A stretch of DNA of 64,000 bases. Origin: CAVSZB01 sp964420395. Its GTDB lineage: Bacteria > Krumholzibacteriota > Krumholzibacteriia > LZORAL124-64-63. Of the stretch, positions 16,603 through 26,604 are shown in pieces. Every line of letters starts with the position of its first letter. Position 1 is the stretch's first letter. Both the position numbers and the translations under genes were made by a program. Location: assembly GCA_964420395.1 (NCBI GenBank), contig CAYQTJ010000004.1, forward strand, positions 4,657-68,656. The letters run 5' to 3'. The notes below the pieces were generated by a model, which was not told the DNA's origin, did not search any database, and was given only the letters and a program-made list of their open reading frames with translations.

Positions 16603-19600
16603 ATGAGATTGCGCCCCGCTCTCCTGGCCCTGTTCCTCTGGGTGATGCCGGCCCTCACCATCACGCTCTGTTCGAGCCCGCGGGAGGCGTGCGGCGCCGT
16701 CTCCGGTAGCGGCGCTCAGCTGCGCCAGGAGGTCACGTTCCCCCTTTCCCGCTCCGGATGGCCGGTGGCGGGGGAGGTCGGCGCCGCGCTGCTCACCGAC
16801 GAACCGGGCGATCCGCGGGTGCCTTACCACGACGTCGTGCTGCTGCTCCCGCCGGGGCGGCGGGTCGCGGAGGCACGCTTCGCTCCTCGCGATCCGAGCG
16901 AGCGGGAACTGCCGGCGGCGGTGGTCACCGCGGCCCCGGCGCGGGTTTCCGCCGGGGGCGAGGTGGCCTGGGACCGGCTGCCGGCCGACGGGCCGGCGTA
17001 TCCGCCGGCCTGGGGGGAACTGCTGGGCGAGACGGTCTGGCACGGCTACCGCCTGGCCCACGTACGGCTCTACCCCTGGCAACTGACGCGGGGGGGCACG
17101 GGGACGTGGGACGGCGCACGCGCCGCAGCGGGGATGACGATCGAACTGGCGCTGGCTCCCGTGGCGGACGGCGGCGGTCGCCGGCGCCCGGCGCCGGAGC
17201 CGGACGCCGCGCTCAGGGCGCGGCTGCGGGGGCTGGTGGCGAATCCGGACGCCGTCGCCGCCTACCCGCTGCCGGGCGTGGCGGCGGCGCGGGATGGCGC
17301 CGGCTTCTCGCCGACCTGGGCGCCGAGCCTGCTGGGCGACGATGTGGCCTACGTGATCATCACGAGCGCCGCGCTCGCGGCGGAGTTCCAGCGCCTGGCC
17401 GATTACAAGACCGCGCGGGGCGTCCCGACGGTCGTGCGCACGATCGAGGCGATCGTCGCCGCGGCGCCGGCCGGGATCGATCTGCCGGCGCAGATCCGCG
17501 CCTATTGCGCCGAGGCATACCGCGACTGGGGGACGACGGCTGTCCTGCTGGGCGGCGACACGCAGATCGTGCCGACGCGACGGATCCTCAACACGCTATA
17601 TCCCGCGGGCGAGGGGACCGAGATGCCCGTGGACCTCTACTTCGCCTGCCTGGACGGGGACTGGAACGCCGACCACGACGAGAAGCTCGGCGAAGCCTAC
17701 ATGAATCCCTACGATTCGGGTGACTGGGCCGATCTGGCGGCCGAACTGGCGGTCGGGCGGGCGCCGGTCGCCACGGCGGCGGAGGCCGCCGTGTTCGTGG
17801 ACAAGGTCATGGCCTACGAGGGGGGAACCGTCGCCGCGCCGGCTGGCCGCGCCCTCTTCCTGAGCGAAGTGCTCTTCCCGAGCGCCTGGACCGTCGGCAC
17901 CCCCATCACCGACGACGGCGCGACGTACAGCGAGGCGATCATCAACGAAGTCATGGCGGAGTCGCCCATGCCCCCGGCGGCGACGCGGATGTACGAGGCG
18001 ACCGCGCTCTGGCCCGGCTCGGTCCCCGAGCGGCGCCTCGCGGTGATCGACTCGCTCAACACCGGGCACTTCGGGCTGGTCAACCACATCGGCCACGGTT
18101 TCTTCTACAACCTGTCCGTGGGCGATGCGACGCTCGATCTGAAGGATGCCGCCGGGGTCCACAACGACCCGAGCTACTTCATCCTGAACAGCCTCAACTG
18201 CTCCTCGTCCGCCTTCGACTACAACAGCATCCTCGAGCGGCTGGTGCTGAATCCGGGAGGCGGCGCCGTGGCCACGATCGGCTCGGCGCGCGCCGCCTTC
18301 CCGACCACCGCCAGCCAGTACCAGCGGGAGTTCTACGCCGCGCTGTTCCGCGACGGGATCCGGGAGGTGGGCGCAGCGGTGGCGGCCTGCCGCCTGCCTT
18401 TCCAGGGGCTGACCGCCGGGAACACGCCGGAGCGCTGGACGCACATGACCCTGACGCTGCTCGGCGATCCGACGCTGGCGGTCTGGACCGCGCCGCCGGT
18501 GCCTCTCGTGGTCAGCGCGCCGGACACCCTGCCGCTCGGCGGGCAGGAGGTCGTCGTGAAGGTGACCCGCGGCGGGCTGGCCGTGGCGGGGGCCATGGTC
18601 TGCCTGCTCAAGACGGGCGAGTGCTACGCGCGCGGCTACACCGATGCGGGCGGGGAGGCCCGCCTGCCGGTCGTGGTGAAGTCGGCGGGGGCCGTCGCGC
18701 TGAGCGTGACGGCGGCCGACTCGCGCCCCGCGACGCGGACCCTGCCGGTGAGCGTCGCGCCGAGCCCGTACCTGAAGGTGACCTCGGTCCAGTTCCGGGA
18801 TGACGGCACGCTCGGCTCGGTCGGCAACGGCGACGGCCTGCCGGATGCCGGCGAAACGGTGGCGTTGCTGCCGACCTTCACGAACAGCGGGACGGTCCTG
18901 GCCACCGGCGCGGTCTCGATGTCGGCATGGACCCTGACCCCGGGGGCGACGCTGCTGTCGACCGCGACCGCCGTGCCGCCGCTGGCGCCCGGCGCGTCCG
19001 CGGTCGGCGGGAGCCCGCTGCTGCTGCGTCTCGAGGCCGGCGTGCCGGACGGCACCCTGTTCACGGTGCAACTGGCCGCCATCGACGGCGGGCGGGTCTA
19101 CTTGGACGAGATCTCCGAGCGGGGACGCGCGCCCGACCTGCGGCCGACGATCATGACGTGGAGCGACTCGCCCGGGGGGGACGGCGACGGCGTGATCGAG
19201 CCCGACGAGGAGATCGTGCTGCGCGTGACGCTCCTGAATCCAGGCGGCGGGCGGGCCTCCGGCCTGACGGCCACCGTCGAGCCGGGAATCGGACTGACGG
19301 TGGTGGATGGCAGCGGCGCCTGGCCCGACATCGCGCCGGGGGGCGAGGCGACTCCGTCCGACGCGGTGAGCGTGCGCCCCGCCTCGCCGGTGTCGGCCGC
19401 CCGCGGCACGCTGGTCGTGCAGGACGCCTTCGGACACGAGTGGCGCCAGCGCTTCGACCTCACGCCGCCCGAACGGCCGACGGGAGTGACCGGCACCTCG
19501 CCCGCCGGCGGGGAGTGCCTCCTGCTCTGGACGCCGAACCCGGAGGCGGACCTCTACGGGTATCACGTCTACCGGTCGCTGCAGCCGAATTACGGCTACG

Positions 19601-21411
19601 TGCGGCTCACCGCGGAACCGGTCACGGGCGGGAGCTTCTACCGCGACACCGGACTCGCCGCGCTCACCCGGTACTACTATCAGATCGCCGCCGCCGACTC
19701 GTCGCGGCTGCTGAGCCGCGTCACCTCGACGCTCGGCGTCAGCACGGTGCCGTCGGAGCAGACCGGCTTCCCGATCGAGCTGCCCGCGGAGACGTCGAGC
19801 CATCCGGTCGTCGGAGACGTCAACGGCGACGGCCGGCTCGACGTGGTGCTGCCGGCCAATTACATCTACGTGTGGGACGCGGATGGGGTGGAACTGCGGA
19901 ACGGCGACGGCGACAGCCAGACGCTCGGCCCCTTCAACTCCACGGCCGCCGACTGGGCGCCGGCCGGTGCCACGCTGGCCAACCTGACCAGCCGTCCGGG
20001 GCTGGAGATCATCGCCTCGAATCGCACCGCGCGGCAGATCTTCGTCTACCAGGGGGACGGCACGGTGGCCGCGGGCTGGCCGCGCACGATGAGCGACTGG
20101 AACTGGGCGACGCCGGTGGCGGGGGATCTCGACGGGGACGGCGACCTGGAGGTCATCGCGAACACCGTCACGGGGACGCTCTACGTCTGGCACCACGACG
20201 GCACGGACTTCTTCGACGGCGACGCCAACCCCGCCACGGTCGGGGTGTTCCAGGTGCGCGTCAACGAGTGGTACAGCTTCTGCTCGCCGGCGCTCGCCGA
20301 CCTCGACCAGGACGGGAAGCTGGAGATCATCCTCGGCACCCGCTACAGCGGCACGACGCCGGACGTGCTGATGGCGCTGCGCAACGACGGCACGAACCTG
20401 CCCGGCTTCCCGGTCAGCTTCGGCCTCTACGGCGAGACGCTCTGCAGCCCGGCCGTGGGCGATCTCGACCTGGACGGGCGGCTGGAGATCGTGGTGGTCA
20501 CCGAGAACGATCGCCTGCAGGTCATCCGGCACACCGGGCTGTCGATGGCGCCGTTCCCGATCCTCTTCGTCTCCAACAACAACCCCGACGGGCTGAGCAC
20601 CCCGTCGCCGGCGCTCGCCGACCTCGACGGCGACGGCTATCCGGAGATCGTGGCGGTGTCGGTCACCGACGCGCTGACCGCCGCGGTGCACGCGGTCAGG
20701 CGGACCGGCGTCAACCTGTCCGGCTGGCCGCGGGCGGTGGGGGGGAATTCGGAATCGTCGCCGGTGGTGGCGGACATCAGCGGCGACGGGCATCCGGACG
20801 TCCTGTTCGGCATCGGCGGCGGGGCCGACAGCAGCCCCAACGCGCTCTACGCGTGGCGCCACGACGGCGGCGTGGTGCCGGGATTCCCGCTGCAGCTCAG
20901 CGGGCCGATCCGCCCGACCCCCTGCCTGACGGACCTGAACCAGGACGGGGACATCGACCTCGTCTACGGCGGCTGGGACCTGCAGATGCACGTCTGGGAC
21001 CTGCCGGCGGCCTGGAATCCCGACCTGGCGTTCTGGCCCACCTTCAAGGGCAATCCGCTGCGCAGCGGCCTGGCCGGCCAGCTGTGGATCACCGCCGTGC
21101 CCGGGGGGGAGGACGGCGCCCCGCCGGCGGCGGTCGCGCTCGAGGGGAATCGGCCCAACCCGTTCAATCCGCGCACGCGGATCACCTTCGCCCTGCCCGG
21201 CCCCGGCGCGGTCCGGGCCCGGCTGACCATCTACGACCTGCGGGGGCGGCGCGTGGCGCAGCTGGTGGACGGCTCCCTGCGGCCCGGGCGCCACACCGTC
21301 GACTGGTACGGGCGCGACGACGGGGGCGGGGCGGTCGCCAGCGGGGTCTATCTCTGCCGGCTGACGGCCGGCGGGGTGGTGACGGAGCGCAAGATGACCC
21401 TGGTGCGGTGA
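16603..21411 (+). CDS. Secreted C25 (gingipain-like) peptidase with FG-GAP repeats and FlgD/T9SS-like C-terminal module
   Basis: A 1,602-residue secreted protein. Signal peptide: about residues 1-31. A propeptide-like region precedes the C25 catalytic domain, which has the His in NHIGHGFFYN (about H498) and the Cys in LNSLNCSSSAFD (about C533), then LLGDPTLAVWT. Next come Ig-like/CARDB-type domains (about 630-950) and a fibronectin III-like domain with YGYHVYRSL. FG-GAP/VCBS-type beta-propeller repeats carry DVNGDGRLD, DLDGDGDLE, DLDQDGKLE and similar Ca-binding loops (about 1065-1465). The C-terminal about 90 residues contain NRPNPFNPRT, YDLRGRRVA and a final RKMTLVR, as in FlgD-like/type IX secretion tails. 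It likely acts as an exported cysteine protease or adhesin. ATG chosen at 16603 for CGGAGG and the signal peptide. Confidence 0.93.
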   Translation: MRLRPALLALFLWVMPALTITLCSSPREACGAVSGSGAQLRQEVTFPLSRSGWPVAGEVGAALLTDEPGDPRVPYHDVVLLLPPGRRVAEARFAPRDPSERELPAAVVTAAPARVSAGGEVAWDRLPADGPAYPPAWGELLGETVWHGYRLAHVRLYPWQLTRGGTGTWDGARAAAGMTIELALAPVADGGGRRRPAPEPDAALRARLRGLVANPDAVAAYPLPGVAAARDGAGFSPTWAPSLLGDDVAYVIITSAALAAEFQRLADYKTARGVPTVVRTIEAIVAAAPAGIDLPAQIRAYCAEAYRDWGTTAVLLGGDTQIVPTRRILNTLYPAGEGTEMPVDLYFACLDGDWNADHDEKLGEAYMNPYDSGDWADLAAELAVGRAPVATAAEAAVFVDKVMAYEGGTVAAPAGRALFLSEVLFPSAWTVGTPITDDGATYSEAIINEVMAESPMPPAATRMYEATALWPGSVPERRLAVIDSLNTGHFGLVNHIGHGFFYNLSVGDATLDLKDAAGVHNDPSYFILNSLNCSSSAFDYNSILERLVLNPGGGAVATIGSARAAFPTTASQYQREFYAALFRDGIREVGAAVAACRLPFQGLTAGNTPERWTHMTLTLLGDPTLAVWTAPPVPLVVSAPDTLPLGGQEVVVKVTRGGLAVAGAMVCLLKTGECYARGYTDAGGEARLPVVVKSAGAVALSVTAADSRPATRTLPVSVAPSPYLKVTSVQFRDDGTLGSVGNGDGLPDAGETVALLPTFTNSGTVLATGAVSMSAWTLTPGATLLSTATAVPPLAPGASAVGGSPLLLRLEAGVPDGTLFTVQLAAIDGGRVYLDEISERGRAPDLRPTIMTWSDSPGGDGDGVIEPDEEIVLRVTLLNPGGGRASGLTATVEPGIGLTVVDGSGAWPDIAPGGEATPSDAVSVRPASPVSAARGTLVVQDAFGHEWRQRFDLTPPERPTGVTGTSPAGGECLLLWTPNPEADLYGYHVYRSLQPNYGYVRLTAEPVTGGSFYRDTGLAALTRYYYQIAAADSSRLLSRVTSTLGVSTVPSEQTGFPIELPAETSSHPVVGDVNGDGRLDVVLPANYIYVWDADGVELRNGDGDSQTLGPFNSTAADWAPAGATLANLTSRPGLEIIASNRTARQIFVYQGDGTVAAGWPRTMSDWNWATPVAGDLDGDGDLEVIANTVTGTLYVWHHDGTDFFDGDANPATVGVFQVRVNEWYSFCSPALADLDQDGKLEIILGTRYSGTTPDVLMALRNDGTNLPGFPVSFGLYGETLCSPAVGDLDLDGRLEIVVVTENDRLQVIRHTGLSMAPFPILFVSNNNPDGLSTPSPALADLDGDGYPEIVAVSVTDALTAAVHAVRRTGVNLSGWPRAVGGNSESSPVVADISGDGHPDVLFGIGGGADSSPNALYAWRHDGGVVPGFPLQLSGPIRPTPCLTDLNQDGDIDLVYGGWDLQMHVWDLPAAWNPDLAFWPTFKGNPLRSGLAGQLWITAVPGGEDGAPPAAVALEGNRPNPFNPRTRITFALPGPGAVRARLTIYDLRGRRVAQLVDGSLRPGRHTVDWYGRDDGGGAVASGVYLCRLTAGGVVTERKMTLVR

Positions 21412-21416
21412 GGGAA

Positions 21417-21443
21417 CGGGGCGCGGCCATTGACCGCGCCCCG
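21417..21443 (+). terminator. Terminator hairpin overlapping the next promoter
   Basis: Arms CGGGGCGCGG (21417-21426) and CCGCGCCCCG (21434-21443) pair perfectly around a 7-base loop, followed by CTTCTCT. It begins 6 bases after the first C25 stop codon. Its loop and right arm contain the -35 box of the next promoter. Confidence 0.6.
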
Positions 21444-21458
21444 CTTCTCTGGTAAAAT
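21430..21458 (+). promoter_or_regulatory. sigma70-type promoter of the second C25 peptidase
   Basis: TTGACC, 17-base spacer, TAAAAT: the best -10 element in the window. The -35 lies within the terminator hairpin of the preceding gene. The predicted start is near 21465, giving a leader of about 240 bases. Confidence 0.72.
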
Positions 21459-21464
21459 GGACGA

Positions 21465-21702
21465 AGTCACACCGGAGTGGGGCGCCGTCGGCGCCGCCGC
21501 TCCGCTACCACCTCCCGGAGGGCTGGACGACCGCACCTGGGTAACGGGCAGCAGTGGCGGGCCGGCAGGGCCGGCCCCGCATTGGCAGCAGCGTTCACAG
21601 TCCCCCGAGGAGGCATCCGTTTCCTCACGCAGAAGTCGATGAAGACACGTGCTTCTCGCGGCTCCGGCCGCGAGTTACGTCGCTATTGACCGGAGGGTAT
21701 GC
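21465..21702 (+). promoter_or_regulatory. Long 5' leader of the second C25 peptidase gene
   Basis: About 240 non-coding bases with a strong hairpin at 21557-21580 (arms GCGGGCCGGC and GCCGGCCCCGC, three-base loop, one bulged C). A CGGAGGG ribosome site stands before the ATG at 21703. Overall sequence similarity to the leader at 16360-16602 is low by eye, but size and position match. Confidence 0.4.
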
Positions 21703-24700
21703 ATGGATCGCCATCGCCTGATGAGCCGCATCAGCCTGACCGTCGCGACGGCCGCGGCGCTGACCTGGGGGACCGTGGCCCTCGGCGCCGGGGCCCCCGC
21801 CGCCTTCTTCGAGGGGAGGATCACCGGCGAGCTCTCGTGGGAAACGAACGCCTCCGGGGCGGTGACGCCCCGCCTCGCCGGCGGTCGGGCCTGGGCCGAG
21901 ACGGATCGGCCCGCGCTGGCGGTGCTCGACCTGCGCCTGCTGGTGCCGCTGGAGGCGGCGCCGGGCGGCGTCGAGGTGGTGCCCCTGGCGACGCACCGCG
22001 TGCGGGTGCCGGGGCGGCTGGCCGTCGGTTCGCCGCTCATCAGCAGCGACGGGGTCGCCGTGGTCGCGGCCCGGCTCCCTCTGGACGGGGCGGTCTTTCC
22101 GGCGCAGTGGGGCGAATTCGGCGGCACGCAGGTCTGGCGGGGCTTCCGTCTCGCGTCGGTGCGGGTCTACCCGCTGCGGGCCGTGCGTGACGCGGCGGGC
22201 GAGTGGAGCGAACTCGAGGTGCTCGACAGCTACGCCATCCGGTTCCTGCCGGGCGGCGGCAAGCTCGCGGCGGGGGACGCCGCGGAGATCGCCGTGCGCG
22301 AACGTCGGGTGCCGGGCGAGCGGGCGCGCGCCGAGGCGGCGCTGGCCGGCCTGATCGCGAACCCCGGAGGGCTGTCCGGCTACGCGCGCGCCGACGGTGC
22401 GGTCGTGGCGGAGCCGGCGGGGGGCTTCGCGCCGAGCCAGACCCCCAGCCTGGAGGGGAGCCCGGTCCGTTACCTGATCATCACCCGGGAGGCGCTGGCC
22501 CCGGCCTTCCAGCGCCTGGCCGATCATCGCACCGCCCTGGGGGACCCTGCGGTCGTGCAGACGGTGGAGTGGATCGAGGCCAACTACCGCCACGGCGCGG
22601 ATGTCCAGGAGACGATCCGGCTCTTCATCCGCGAGGCCTATCAGCGCTGGGGTGTGGAGTACGTCCTGCTCGGCGGCGACACCGACGTGGTCCCGGCCCG
22701 CTACATCCACAGCGAGTACTATCCCCCCTCGTCCAGCACCGACGTGCCGACCGACCTCTATTTCGGGTGCCTGGACGGGAACTGGAACGCCGATGCCGAC
22801 GATCTCTTCGGCGAGCACTACGCCAGCTATCTGAATCCCGGCGACAACGCCGATCTCGCCGACGAGGTGCGGGTGGGGCGCGCCCCGGTCAGCACCGTGA
22901 ACGCGGTGAACGCGTTCATCGACAAGGTCATCGGCTACGAGCAGCAGGTGGCGGGGACGGGCTGGCCCAACCGGATGCTGTTCGCCGCGGAGGTGCTGTT
23001 CCCGGCCGACTACACCGCGGGGGCGACGATCACCCTCGACGGCGCGAGCTTCGCCGAGCAGTTGAACAACACCGCGCTCACCCCCTGCACCGGGATGACG
23101 CCGACGCGGCTTTACGAGTCGTATCCGCTCTGGCCCGGCTCGACGCGCCTCTCGCGCGCGGCGTTCACGGACTCCGTCAATACCGGTCACTTCGGCATCG
23201 TGAACCAGATCGGTCACGGCTTCTTCGTCAACATGTCGCTGGGCGACGCCAATTTCACCGTCGCCGACGCCGACGGATTGCACAACACGGGGCGCCCGTT
23301 CCTGCTCTATGCCCTCAACTGCGCCTCCGCGGCGTTCGACTACGCCTGTCTGATGGAGCGCTTCGTGCAGAATCCCAACGGCGGCGCGGTCGCGGCGATC
23401 GGCGCGGCCCGGGCCGCGTTCCCGTATACGGCGAACGACTATCAGATTGAGTTCTTCCGGCTGCTGTTCTGCAACGGCATCCACCGGCTGGGCGACCTGA
23501 TGAGCCTCAGCCGCCTCCCGCAGCTGGCAGACACCTACTACAACACGGCCGACCGCTGGACCTTCCTGAACTACACGCTGCTCGGCGACCCCGGCCTGGC
23601 GGTGTGGACCGGTGCTCCGCGGCCGGCGAGCGTGGCGGCTCCCGCCTCCCTCACGGCCGGCGCCCAGTCGGTGACGGTGACCGTGACGGCCGACGGCCTG
23701 CCGGTCGAGGGGGCGCTCGTCTGCCTGAGCAAGGAGGGCGACGACTACGCCTCGGACTTCACGGATGCCGCGGGCCAGGTCTCCCTCGCCTACACCCCGG
23801 TCAGCGCCGGCGCGGCCAGCCTGGTCGTAAGCGGAGCGGGGCTGGCCCGCGAGGCGCGCGATCTGCCGGTGACGGTCCCCGGCGCGTACATCGCGCTCGA
23901 CGCGGTGACGATCACCGATGACGGCTCCGCCGGCAGCAGCGGCAACGGGGACGGGCGCTTCGACGCCGGCGAGACGGTGGCGGTGGTCACCCAGTATCGC
24001 GACACCGGCACGGGGGGGGCGCTGAACTGCCTCGCCACTCTCAGCGGGGGGGCGGCCGGCCTGACCATCCTGGACGGCACGGCCAGCGTCGGCAACGTGC
24101 CGTCGGGCAGCGTCAAGGCGGCCACGGAGCCGTTCCTGGTGCGTGCCGACGCCGCCCTGCCCGACGGTCTGCACGTGGCGTTCTCGGTCACGGTGACCGC
24201 GCAGGCCGGGGGGCCGTTCGCCAGCGAGTGGAATCCGGTCGTGCTGGCGCCGGAGCTGGCGCCGATCGCGCTGACCTGGTCGGACCTGGTCTACGGCAAC
24301 GGGGACGGCGTGCAGCAGAACGGCGAGCGGATCACCGTGGCGGTGAAGCTCAAGAACTACGGCGACGGGCTGGCCGGGGCGATCACCGGGCGGCTGCGCA
24401 GCATGGACCCGGGCGTGGTCCTGCGCGACACCGTCGCGTCCTACGGCACGCTGGCGCTGCTGCAGGAAGGGACCGGATCGGTGCCGTTCTCGCTGTCGGA
24501 GACGGACGTCAGCGTCGACCACCCCTGCTGGATCCTCTTCAGCGATCCGCAGGGGCGCACGGTGCGGCACGACTTCGTACTGAACGCGCCGGCGGCGCCG
24601 GCGGCGCCGGCGACCAGCGGCACGCTCGGGCCCGACGTCATCGGCCTGACCTGGGCGCCGGTGACGACCCCGCACCTGCGCGGCTACCACGTCTACCGCG

Positions 24701-26574
24701 GCACCAGCGCCGGCGGTCCGTTCGTGCGGGCGAACGCCGACCTGGTCGAGCGCACGTCCTACTTCCGCGACTCCGGTCTCGCCCTGCTGACCCAGTACTT
24801 CTACCGGATCGCGGCGGTGGACTCCTCGCTGGTGGAGGGGCCGTTCTCGGCCGTGGTCTCGCAGAGCACCGCACCGCCGGAAATGGGCGGCTTCCCGCTG
24901 CCCATGACTAAGGAGACGAGCGGCCACAACGCCGTCGGCGACGTGGACGGCGACGGCACGCTCGAGGTCGTGCTCGGGGCGGACGAGGTCTACGTCTGGA
25001 CCGCCGGCGGTGGCGAGCTGCGCGACGGTGACAACGACGCCCAGACGCTCGGGCCGTTCACGAACATGTCCAGCGGCACCACGAATCTGAGCTTCTCGCC
25101 GTCCGGCATCACCCTGGCCGATCTGGACGACGTACCGGGGCTCGAGATCATCGCCAGCGAGAGGGTCCAGAACAAGATCCACATCTTCCGCCGGGACGGC
25201 AGCGAACTGCCGGGCTGGCCGCGGTCCCTGGTCGGCACGAGCTGGAACTGGACCACGCCCGCGGTCGGCGACGTGGACGGCGACGGCGCCCCGGAGATCG
25301 TCTGCAACGACATCGCCGGCCGCACCTTCGCCTGGCACCTCGACGGCACGGAACTGAGGGACGGCGACAGCAATCCCGCCACGCTCGGCGTGTTCGTGGC
25401 GCGCGCCGGCGCGACCTACGAGTATGGCTTCAGCTCGCCCGCGCTGTGCGACCTGGACGGTGACGGGCGCAAGGAGATCATCTTCGGCTCGAAGCTCTCC
25501 GGCGTGCCCAACTACCTCTACGCCTATCGCTACGACGGCAGCCAGGCGACCGGCTTCCCGTTCGCGACCGGCAACCTCGGCGCCATCGGGTGCAGCCCCA
25601 GCCTTGGAGACCTCGACAACGACGGTCAGCGGGAGATCGTCTTCGTGTCGGAAGCCGACTCGCTCTATGTCCTGCGGCGGAACGGCAGCCGCTATCCCGG
25701 CTTCCCGATCTGGTTCACCGCCAACAGCACCAGCAGCGGCGCCTCCTGTCCCAGCCCGGCGCTGGCCGACTTCGACGGCGACGGGCGGCTGGAGATCGCG
25801 GCGGTGACGGTCACGAACGCCGCGAGCGCGGCCCTGCGGCTGATCGACACCGACGTCGCGGGCGGCACCTCCGGCCAGACCATGCCGGGCTGGCCGAAGA
25901 GCCTGCCGGGCAACTCGGAGTCCAGTCCCCTGGCGGGGGACATCGACGGCGACGGCGGCATCGACATCGTGTTCGGGATCGGCGGGGGCGACGAATCGAC
26001 CCCCAACAACATCTACGCCTTCGAGGCGAGCGGCGCCGCGGTGCCTGGCTTCCCGATCACCGTCGGGGGGCCGATCCGGCCCTGCCCCGTGCTGTGCGAC
26101 CTCGACGGGGACGGCAAAGTCAACATCGTCTATGGCGGATGGGACCTGCAGGTCCACGTCTGGAACCTGCCGTTCGCCTACGATCCGGATCTGATGCCGT
26201 GGCCCACCTTCCGCGGCAGCCACTGGCGCGACGGCGTCTACCGGCAGCCCACCCTGACCGGTGCGCCGGGGGAGGCGCCTCCGGCGGCGCTGGCCGTGGC
26301 GCCGAACTTCCCGAACCCGTTCAATCCCGTCACGACGGTGCGGCTCAACGTGCCGGGCCCGTCCGGGCAGAGCGTGCCGCTCGGCCTGCGGGTGTACGAC
26401 CTGCAGGGGCGGCTGGTGCGCGTCCTGCACGCCGGCCCGGCCGCGACCGGCTGGCGGACCTGGATCTGGGACGGTCGCGACGGCGCCGGGCAGCCGCAGG
26501 CGAGCGGCGTGTACCTGCTCCGGGCCGAAGCGGGCGGGCAGGTGCGGACGCAAAAGATGGCCCTGGTGAAATGA
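21703..26574 (+). CDS. Second secreted C25 (gingipain-like) peptidase, tandem paralogue
   Basis: A 1,623-residue paralogue of the gene just upstream, with the same domain order. Signal peptide: about residues 1-31. The C25 domain has the catalytic His in NQIGHGFFVN (about H505) and Cys in YALNCASAAFD (about C540), the same 35-residue separation as in the first copy. It then has Ig-like/CARDB regions, a fibronectin III-like domain (RGYHVYRGTS), FG-GAP repeats with DVDGDGTLE, DVDGDGAPE, DLDGDGRKE and DIDGDGGID loops, and a C-terminal FPNPFNPVTT...KMALVK tail. The proteins have clearly diverged in the N-terminal propeptide, so the duplication is not recent. ATG at 21703 has CGGAGGG; an alternative is 21724. 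Confidence 0.93.
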   Translation: MDRHRLMSRISLTVATAAALTWGTVALGAGAPAAFFEGRITGELSWETNASGAVTPRLAGGRAWAETDRPALAVLDLRLLVPLEAAPGGVEVVPLATHRVRVPGRLAVGSPLISSDGVAVVAARLPLDGAVFPAQWGEFGGTQVWRGFRLASVRVYPLRAVRDAAGEWSELEVLDSYAIRFLPGGGKLAAGDAAEIAVRERRVPGERARAEAALAGLIANPGGLSGYARADGAVVAEPAGGFAPSQTPSLEGSPVRYLIITREALAPAFQRLADHRTALGDPAVVQTVEWIEANYRHGADVQETIRLFIREAYQRWGVEYVLLGGDTDVVPARYIHSEYYPPSSSTDVPTDLYFGCLDGNWNADADDLFGEHYASYLNPGDNADLADEVRVGRAPVSTVNAVNAFIDKVIGYEQQVAGTGWPNRMLFAAEVLFPADYTAGATITLDGASFAEQLNNTALTPCTGMTPTRLYESYPLWPGSTRLSRAAFTDSVNTGHFGIVNQIGHGFFVNMSLGDANFTVADADGLHNTGRPFLLYALNCASAAFDYACLMERFVQNPNGGAVAAIGAARAAFPYTANDYQIEFFRLLFCNGIHRLGDLMSLSRLPQLADTYYNTADRWTFLNYTLLGDPGLAVWTGAPRPASVAAPASLTAGAQSVTVTVTADGLPVEGALVCLSKEGDDYASDFTDAAGQVSLAYTPVSAGAASLVVSGAGLAREARDLPVTVPGAYIALDAVTITDDGSAGSSGNGDGRFDAGETVAVVTQYRDTGTGGALNCLATLSGGAAGLTILDGTASVGNVPSGSVKAATEPFLVRADAALPDGLHVAFSVTVTAQAGGPFASEWNPVVLAPELAPIALTWSDLVYGNGDGVQQNGERITVAVKLKNYGDGLAGAITGRLRSMDPGVVLRDTVASYGTLALLQEGTGSVPFSLSETDVSVDHPCWILFSDPQGRTVRHDFVLNAPAAPAAPATSGTLGPDVIGLTWAPVTTPHLRGYHVYRGTSAGGPFVRANADLVERTSYFRDSGLALLTQYFYRIAAVDSSLVEGPFSAVVSQSTAPPEMGGFPLPMTKETSGHNAVGDVDGDGTLEVVLGADEVYVWTAGGGELRDGDNDAQTLGPFTNMSSGTTNLSFSPSGITLADLDDVPGLEIIASERVQNKIHIFRRDGSELPGWPRSLVGTSWNWTTPAVGDVDGDGAPEIVCNDIAGRTFAWHLDGTELRDGDSNPATLGVFVARAGATYEYGFSSPALCDLDGDGRKEIIFGSKLSGVPNYLYAYRYDGSQATGFPFATGNLGAIGCSPSLGDLDNDGQREIVFVSEADSLYVLRRNGSRYPGFPIWFTANSTSSGASCPSPALADFDGDGRLEIAAVTVTNAASAALRLIDTDVAGGTSGQTMPGWPKSLPGNSESSPLAGDIDGDGGIDIVFGIGGGDESTPNNIYAFEASGAAVPGFPITVGGPIRPCPVLCDLDGDGKVNIVYGGWDLQVHVWNLPFAYDPDLMPWPTFRGSHWRDGVYRQPTLTGAPGEAPPAALAVAPNFPNPFNPVTTVRLNVPGPSGQSVPLGLRVYDLQGRLVRVLHAGPAATGWRTWIWDGRDGAGQPQASGVYLLRAEAGGQVRTQKMALVK

Positions 26575-26575
26575 C

Positions 26576-26604
26576 CCGGCGGCGGGCCGACGTCACGCCG
26601 CCGG
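26576..26604 (+). terminator. Possible terminator hairpin after the second C25 gene
   Basis: CCGGCGGC (26576-26583) pairs with GCCGCCGG (26597-26604) around a 13-base loop, right after the stop codon. There is no T tract; TTGACG of the next promoter follows directly. Confidence 0.4.

Noticed and set aside
21625..26553. An open frame of about 1,640 codons on the minus strand opposite the second C25 gene, and a similar one at 17596-21294
   Set aside because: In GC-rich genes the sense codons TTA, CTA and TCA are almost absent, so a codon-aligned antisense frame stays open by chance. The products are Arg/His/Gln-rich without domain motifs.
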